Assembly: GCA_943735955.1 (NCBI GenBank)
Contig: OX030957.1
Location: 3,423,301 to 3,487,300 of the forward strand
Source: Piscicola geometra
Lineage: Eukaryota > Annelida > Clitellata > Hirudinida > Piscicolidae
Length of the DNA: 64,000 nt
Reading direction: 5' to 3'
How positions within the stretch are numbered: position 1 is the stretch's first letter; each line of letters opens with the position of its first letter. The notes beneath the pieces were generated by a model, which saw nothing but the letters and a program-made list of their open reading frames with translations, made no database searches and was not told the DNA's origin. Positions 58,887-64,000 of the stretch are shown in pieces. The position numbers and the translations under genes are program-made.

Positions 58887-60559
58887 ATCAATCAATCACT
58901 AATAATTTGTATAGCGCCCTTTACTATGTGAACAAAAGCGCTCAGCCATCACGCCCTGAACAAGTACGTCTTCAGGCCTCGACGGAAAGTTATGAGTGAC
59001 TTAGTTAAAGTTAAAGAAGAAGGTAAAGAATTCCATAAAAGAAGACCACAGTAAGAAAAAGAACGTTTAGCAAAAAGAGTGTTTAACTGGAAAACGAAAA
59101 GAACGATTAAAGGTAGATGATCTTAGACCAGATTTAGGGGGTTGTTTAATTAGATTTTTAAGATAAATTGGAGCTTTACAGTTATGAATTTTAAACATAT
59201 TTAGGCATATTTTAAAAGTCACTCTAGATCTCAAAGGTAACCAATGTAACAAACGAAGATAAGGAGAAATGTGAGAAAACTTAGGAGCACGAGCAACAAG
59301 ACGAGCAGCACAATTAAAGGTTTTATTTGGAGGAGCTATAGTAGTATCAGGGAGACCATAGTAAAGAGAGTTGCAATAATCAATCCTGGAGAGAACTAGA
59401 GAAGATACAAGAAGTTGCAAGGTAAGATCATCGAGAAAAGGAAGAAGCTGTTTAATACGACGAATGTGGAAGTAACAAGATTTAGAGACAGATAAAATTT
59501 GAGGAGCTAAAGACAAGTTAGAATCAAAAATAAAACCAAGGCTACGAATGGAAGATGAAGGGTTTAGAGAGAGTGAAGAGGGGGGAAGTAAAACTAAAGA
59601 AGGAAGAGATAGTAAAGACTTTGATTTTTTATTGAAATATATGAGTTCAAATTTGTCCGGATTAAGTTTGAGAAACTTAGAAGAAGCCCAAGAGATTATA
59701 GATTGAAAACAGAGAGTTATTTTATTAACAGTAAGGTCAAGAGAAGAGTCAGTGAAAGATGTATAAATATAGGAGTCGTCAGCATAAATTTGACTGTTTA
59801 AAGAAGATGACGAAATAATATTAGGAAGTTCCGAGGTATAAAGAATAAAAAGTAAGGGACCAAGGATTGAGCCCTGTGGAACACCATAAGATAAAGAAAC
59901 AGAAGAAGAACGAGAAGATTCAATTGATACATAGGAAGTTCGCTCAGAAAGGTAGGATTTAAGCCAGATAAGAGAGAAACCAGAAATATTAAAGGAAGAA
60001 TCTAAAACATTTAATAAAAGAGTATGGTCGACAGTGTCAAAAGCAGCTGAAAAGTCAAGGCATAAAAGAAGAGAAGAGGCATTAGAATCAGAAGTTAAAA
60101 TAAGGTCATTATAGAGTTTAAGTAAAGCAGTTTCAGTGGAGTGGCCAATTCTGAAACCAGATTGAGAGGAAGGAAGAAGTGAGTTTTTTTCTAGATAAAA
60201 GATTAATTGTTGAGAAATAACTTTTTCAAGGACCTTAGAAAGAAAGGAAAGGTTAGATACAGGTCTATAACTGGATAAGGATGCAGGATCAAGAGAAGGT
60301 TTCTTAATTGTAGGAATAATAAATGAAGATTTGAGGGCAGACGGAAATTTAGATGTAGACAAAGATAAGTTAACCAAATCCAGAACAATAGGATAGAATA
60401 AAAAGGAGAGTTCTTTAAAAAGGGTTGTAGGAATAAGATCTAGAGAACAAGAAGTGGGAGACATAGAATTAATTATATTTGTAAGATGATCCAATGTGAC
60501 AGGAGAAAAGGATGATAATGATTCAGAAGTAAACTTAGTAAAAGATGGTTAGAGTTAAG
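58887..60559 (-). mobile_element. 5'-truncated L2/CR1-type LINE with open RT frame
   Basis: The minus-strand frame from about 60552 to the stop at 59067 is open for ~495 codons. It holds LSSYRPVSNLSFLSKVLEKV, QSGFRIGHSTETALL, LCLDFSAAFDTVDH, YGVPQGSILGPLLF, the catalytic YADD in QIYADDSYIY and LNPDKFELIYF. The C-terminal region has RIDYCNSLYYGLP and YLRLLHWLPLRSRVTFKI. The endonuclease is missing. The 3' end (low coordinates) has AGGGCGCTATACAAATTATT and ATTG tetramers. AGTTTCA at 58880-58886 and 60560-60566 is a candidate 7-bp target duplication. Intact RT frame plus duplication suggest a young, dead-on-arrival insertion 5' of the lectin gene. Confidence 0.87.
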
Positions 60560-60652
60560 AGTTTCAGAGTTAAATAAATTTTAATTATTTTCACTTCGAT
60601 TATCGAATTAGTTTAAATACATTCGTAAACCTCGTCCTAACAACCACTCAAG

Positions 60653-62326
60653 ATGGCGTCGTTCCGATGGACCACCTGCTTCGTCGGTGTCTTGGTGCTT
60701 TTCTTGCAAGTCTCAGAAGGTAAGTCTTTCAACTTTTCAGAGAAATCTCCATGAAACTGACGCATACAACTTCAACAAACAACCCCATGTAGCCTGTCCG
60801 GAGGGGTATAAAGAAATAGGAAAAAAGTGTTACATGGCGGTTTCTGGTCGTTACAACTGGTTGGATTCTCAGACCTCGTGCGCTGCAGCAAAGGGTCACT
60901 TGGCGTCTGTTCATAACGCCGACGACACAAAAAATTTGAAGGAAGCTTCTAAAGAGTTCGGTGGTTAGTAGGTTATGGTTTTGTCGAAAAAACATTCCAA
61001 ACTTTTTTATATATGCTAAAATAAATGAGTTGTCCTTGAAATACCTTTAAACGATGTTAATTAATTGCAGATGAATGTCGGGTGTGGAATAGTCTGAAGT
61101 TTTGGATCGGAGGGGTGTACTGCGGGTCGCAGTGGCAGATGCTGGACAAGGCTCCCAACAGGGATTTTCTTCCGGGAAACTGCAGCATGAGCAGTGGACT
61201 TTCATACATTAACTGGGCGACAGGAAAACCCAACAACTATTTGGGCAATGAGTATTGTGTCGAAGTATACCGTGATGGTCTCTGGACCGATAGTCCGTGT
61301 GATCAAGAAAGATGTTTTCTCTGTCAAACCGTCATTGAAGCTTCTTCCTTTTCTTCCGCAACGTCCAATCCACTTTCTCCAGATGTCACTTCCTTCCCTC
61401 CTTCTTCAGACGTCACTTCCTTCCCTCCTTCTTCCGATGTCACTCCCTTCCCTCCTTCTTCAGATGTCACTCCCTTTCCTTCTTCTTCTGATGTCACTTC
61501 CTTCCCTCCTTCTTCTGATGCCACTCCCTTCCCTCCTTCTTCTGATGTCACTCCTTTCCCTCCTTCTTCTGATGTCACTCCCTTCCCTCCTTCTTCTGAT
61601 GTCACTCCTTTCCCTCCTTCTTCTGATGTCACTCCCTTCCCTCCTTCTTCAGATGTCACTCCCTTCCCTCTTTCTACAGATGTCACTCCCTTTCCTCCTT
61701 TTTCCGATGTCACTTCCTTCCCTCCTTCTGATGTCACTCCCTTCCCTCCTTCTTCAGATGTCACTCCCTTCCCTCCTTCTTCAGATGTCACTCCCTTCCC
61801 TCCTTCTTCAGATGTCACTCCCTTCCCTCCTTCTTCAGATGTCACTTTCTTCCCTTCTTCTTCCGATGTCACTCCCTTCCCTCCTTCTTCAGATGTCACT
61901 CCCTTCCCTCCTTCTTCTGATGTCACTCCTTTTCCTCCTTCTTCATATGTCACTTCCGTCCCTTCTTCTTCTGATGTCACTCCTTTTCCTCCTTCTTCTG
62001 ATGTCACTCCTTTTCCTCCTTCTTCCGATGTCACTTCCTTCCCTCCTTCTTCTGATGTCACTCCCTTCCCTTCTTCTTCTGATGTCACTTCCTTCCCTCC
62101 TTCTTCTGATGTCACTCCCTTTCCTCCTTTTTCCGATGTCACTCCCTTCCCTCCTTCTTCTGATGTCACTTCCTTCCCTTCTTCTTCTGATGTCACTCCC
62201 TTCCCTTCTTCTTCTGATGCCACTCCCTTCCCTCCTTCTTCCGATGTCACTCCCTTTCCTTCTTCTTCCGATGTCACTTTCTTCCCTCCTTCTTCAGATG
62301 TCACTCCCTTTCCTCCTTCCTTCTGA
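60653..62326 (+). CDS. Secreted C-type lectin with mucin-like repeat tail
   Basis: Exons 60653-60719, 60793-60963 (or 60960) and 61071-62326 give 497 (or 496) aa. Exon 1 is a signal peptide (MASFRWTTCFVGVLVLFLQ and on). Exons 2-3 form a C-type lectin domain: CPEGYKEIGKKCYMAV, NWLDSQTSCAAAKGHLASVH, KFWIGGVYC, GKPNNYLGNEYCVEVY, WTDSPCDQERCFLCQ. The loop reads KPN where EPN (mannose type) or QPD (galactose type) would predict sugar preference, so ligand is uncertain. From about 61360 a tail of nine-residue SDVTPFPPS units follows, a likely O-glycosylation substrate. The frame ends at TGA 62324-62326 because of one extra base; the next frame continues the repeat and a unique tail to 62720. Two decayed relatives lie at 17720 and 22138. 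Confidence 0.87.
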
Positions 62327-62645
62327 TGTCACTTCCTTCCCTCCTTCTTCTGATGTCACTCCCTTCCTTCCTTCTGATGTCACTTCCTTCCCTCCTTCTT
62401 CTGATGTCACTTCCTTCCCTCCTTCTTCTGATGTCCCTCCTATCCCTCCTTCTTCTGATGTCACTCCCTTCCCTCCTTCTTCTGATGTCACTTCCTTCCC
62501 TCCTTCTTCTGATGTCCCTCCTATCCCTCCTTCTTCTGATGTCACTCCCTTCCCTCCTTCTTCTGATGTCACTTCCTTCCCTCCTTCTTCTGATGTCACT
62601 TCCTTCCCTCCTTCTTCTGATGTCACTTCCTTCCCTCCTTCTCCT
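61390..62645. repeat. 27-bp coding minisatellite
   Basis: About 46 tandem copies of a 27-bp unit (TCTGATGTCACTCCC then TTCCCTCCTTCT). Variants change single bases, drop 3 bp (near 61726 and 62365), or read GATGTCCCTCCTATC in a two-fold higher-order block at 62430-62540. The period is a multiple of three and the unit has stops in few frames, so long open frames also exist in another plus frame (Met-Ser-Leu-Pro) and on the minus strand (Gly-Val-Thr-Ser-Glu). Confidence 0.95.
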
Positions 62646-62681
62646 AACGACTCATCTCTTAATACAACTTCAACCTCAGAC

Positions 62682-62760
62682 CTTCCATTGAACACTGGCA
62701 CTCTCAACACCACTCCATAACCTTCCATTGAACACTGGCCCTTTCAACACCATTCCATAG
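62682..62760. repeat. Tandem duplication over the lectin 3' end
   Basis: CCTTCCATTGAACACTGGC and the following ~20 bp are repeated directly, once as the coding tail before the stop at 62718-62720 and once after it. Confidence 0.75.
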
Positions 62761-62836
62761 TCTTCCAGAAGCACCATCAACACCAACTACAACGTTATCT
62801 AGCTTTCAAAACGTTTTCTTCATAATCTCTTAAATG

Positions 62837-62842
62837 AATAAA
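62837..62842 (+). terminator. Polyadenylation signal of the lectin gene
   Basis: AATAAA 117 bp after the end of the repeat frame (62720), in a short AT-rich spacer before the convergent gene. Confidence 0.65.
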
Positions 62843-62907
62843 TCTGCCTGTATTGGACATTTCATTTTTGAAGTGAAACTTACTTCATCAACGCAATCAA
62901 TTATTAG

Positions 62908-62913
62908 TTTATT
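62908..62913 (-). terminator. Polyadenylation signal of the coiled-coil gene
   Basis: TTTATT on the plus strand (AATAAA on the minus), 57 bp past the minus-strand stop. The two convergent signals are only about 65 bp apart. Confidence 0.6.
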
Positions 62914-62969
62914 GTCTTAAAATTAAACTTAAATGAGTTATTCTGATTGTAATCGAGAGTGAGCGCAAT

Positions 62970-64000
<1,031 letters not shown>

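Noticed and set aside
61324..62728. 326- and 144-codon minus frames (GVTSEEGGK repeats) and the second plus frame (MSLPSLLL repeats)
   Set aside because: Other readings of the 27-bp satellite; the SDVTPFPPS frame is continuous with the lectin domain and signal peptide. Only the last ~130 codons of the second plus frame may be real, after the frameshift.

Overview
The window is AT-rich invertebrate animal DNA: spliced genes with GT-AG introns, many microsatellites, non-LTR retrotransposons, a tRNA-derived SINE and a hAT-type MITE. The gene set (a Pax gene without a homeobox, a turtle/IGSF9-type Ig+FN3 adhesion receptor, secreted C-type lectins) fits a lophotrochozoan. My best guess is an annelid, possibly a leech, but that is inference and no species was identified.

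Layout. 1-6475: no gene recognised; microsatellites, minisatellites and a 442-bp hAT MITE with an 8-bp target duplication. 6476-11358 (+): a six-exon Pax gene, 1145 aa in my model, with a complete paired domain followed by one very long Asn/Ser/Gln/Thr-rich exon carrying two CtBP-type motifs and one ordered-looking island. 11359-31634: mostly gene-poor, with a perfect-arm hairpin, a 5'-truncated LINE, two decayed copies of a duplicated C-type lectin gene, a SINE-like element, a large TATTG array and a GC-richer island. 31635-56996 (+): 19 phase-consistent coding exons of a turtle/IGSF9-like receptor (five Ig domains, two FN3 domains, one membrane segment, a short tail ending ETPI). Its signal-peptide exon was not found. 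Its introns hold two SINE copies, a fold-back element and a second copy of the SINE-like element. 58887-60559 (-): a 5'-truncated L2/CR1-type LINE. 60653-62326 (+): a secreted C-type lectin with a mucin-like tail of 27-bp repeats. 62970-63700 (-): the last two exons of a coiled-coil protein, convergent with the lectin. The window ends inside a GT array of at least 298 bp.

Common threads. Several short introns have 3' ends made of simple repeats (ACT, CA or CAT arrays), and two introns in the IGSF9-like gene have near-identical direct repeats spanning both splice sites, as expected if they arose by tandem duplication. The 628-644 bp elements share their terminal tail with the L2/CR1 LINE, so the LINE probably mobilised them. 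Exon models were built by hand from splice consensus, reading phase and remembered family motifs; no database search was run.
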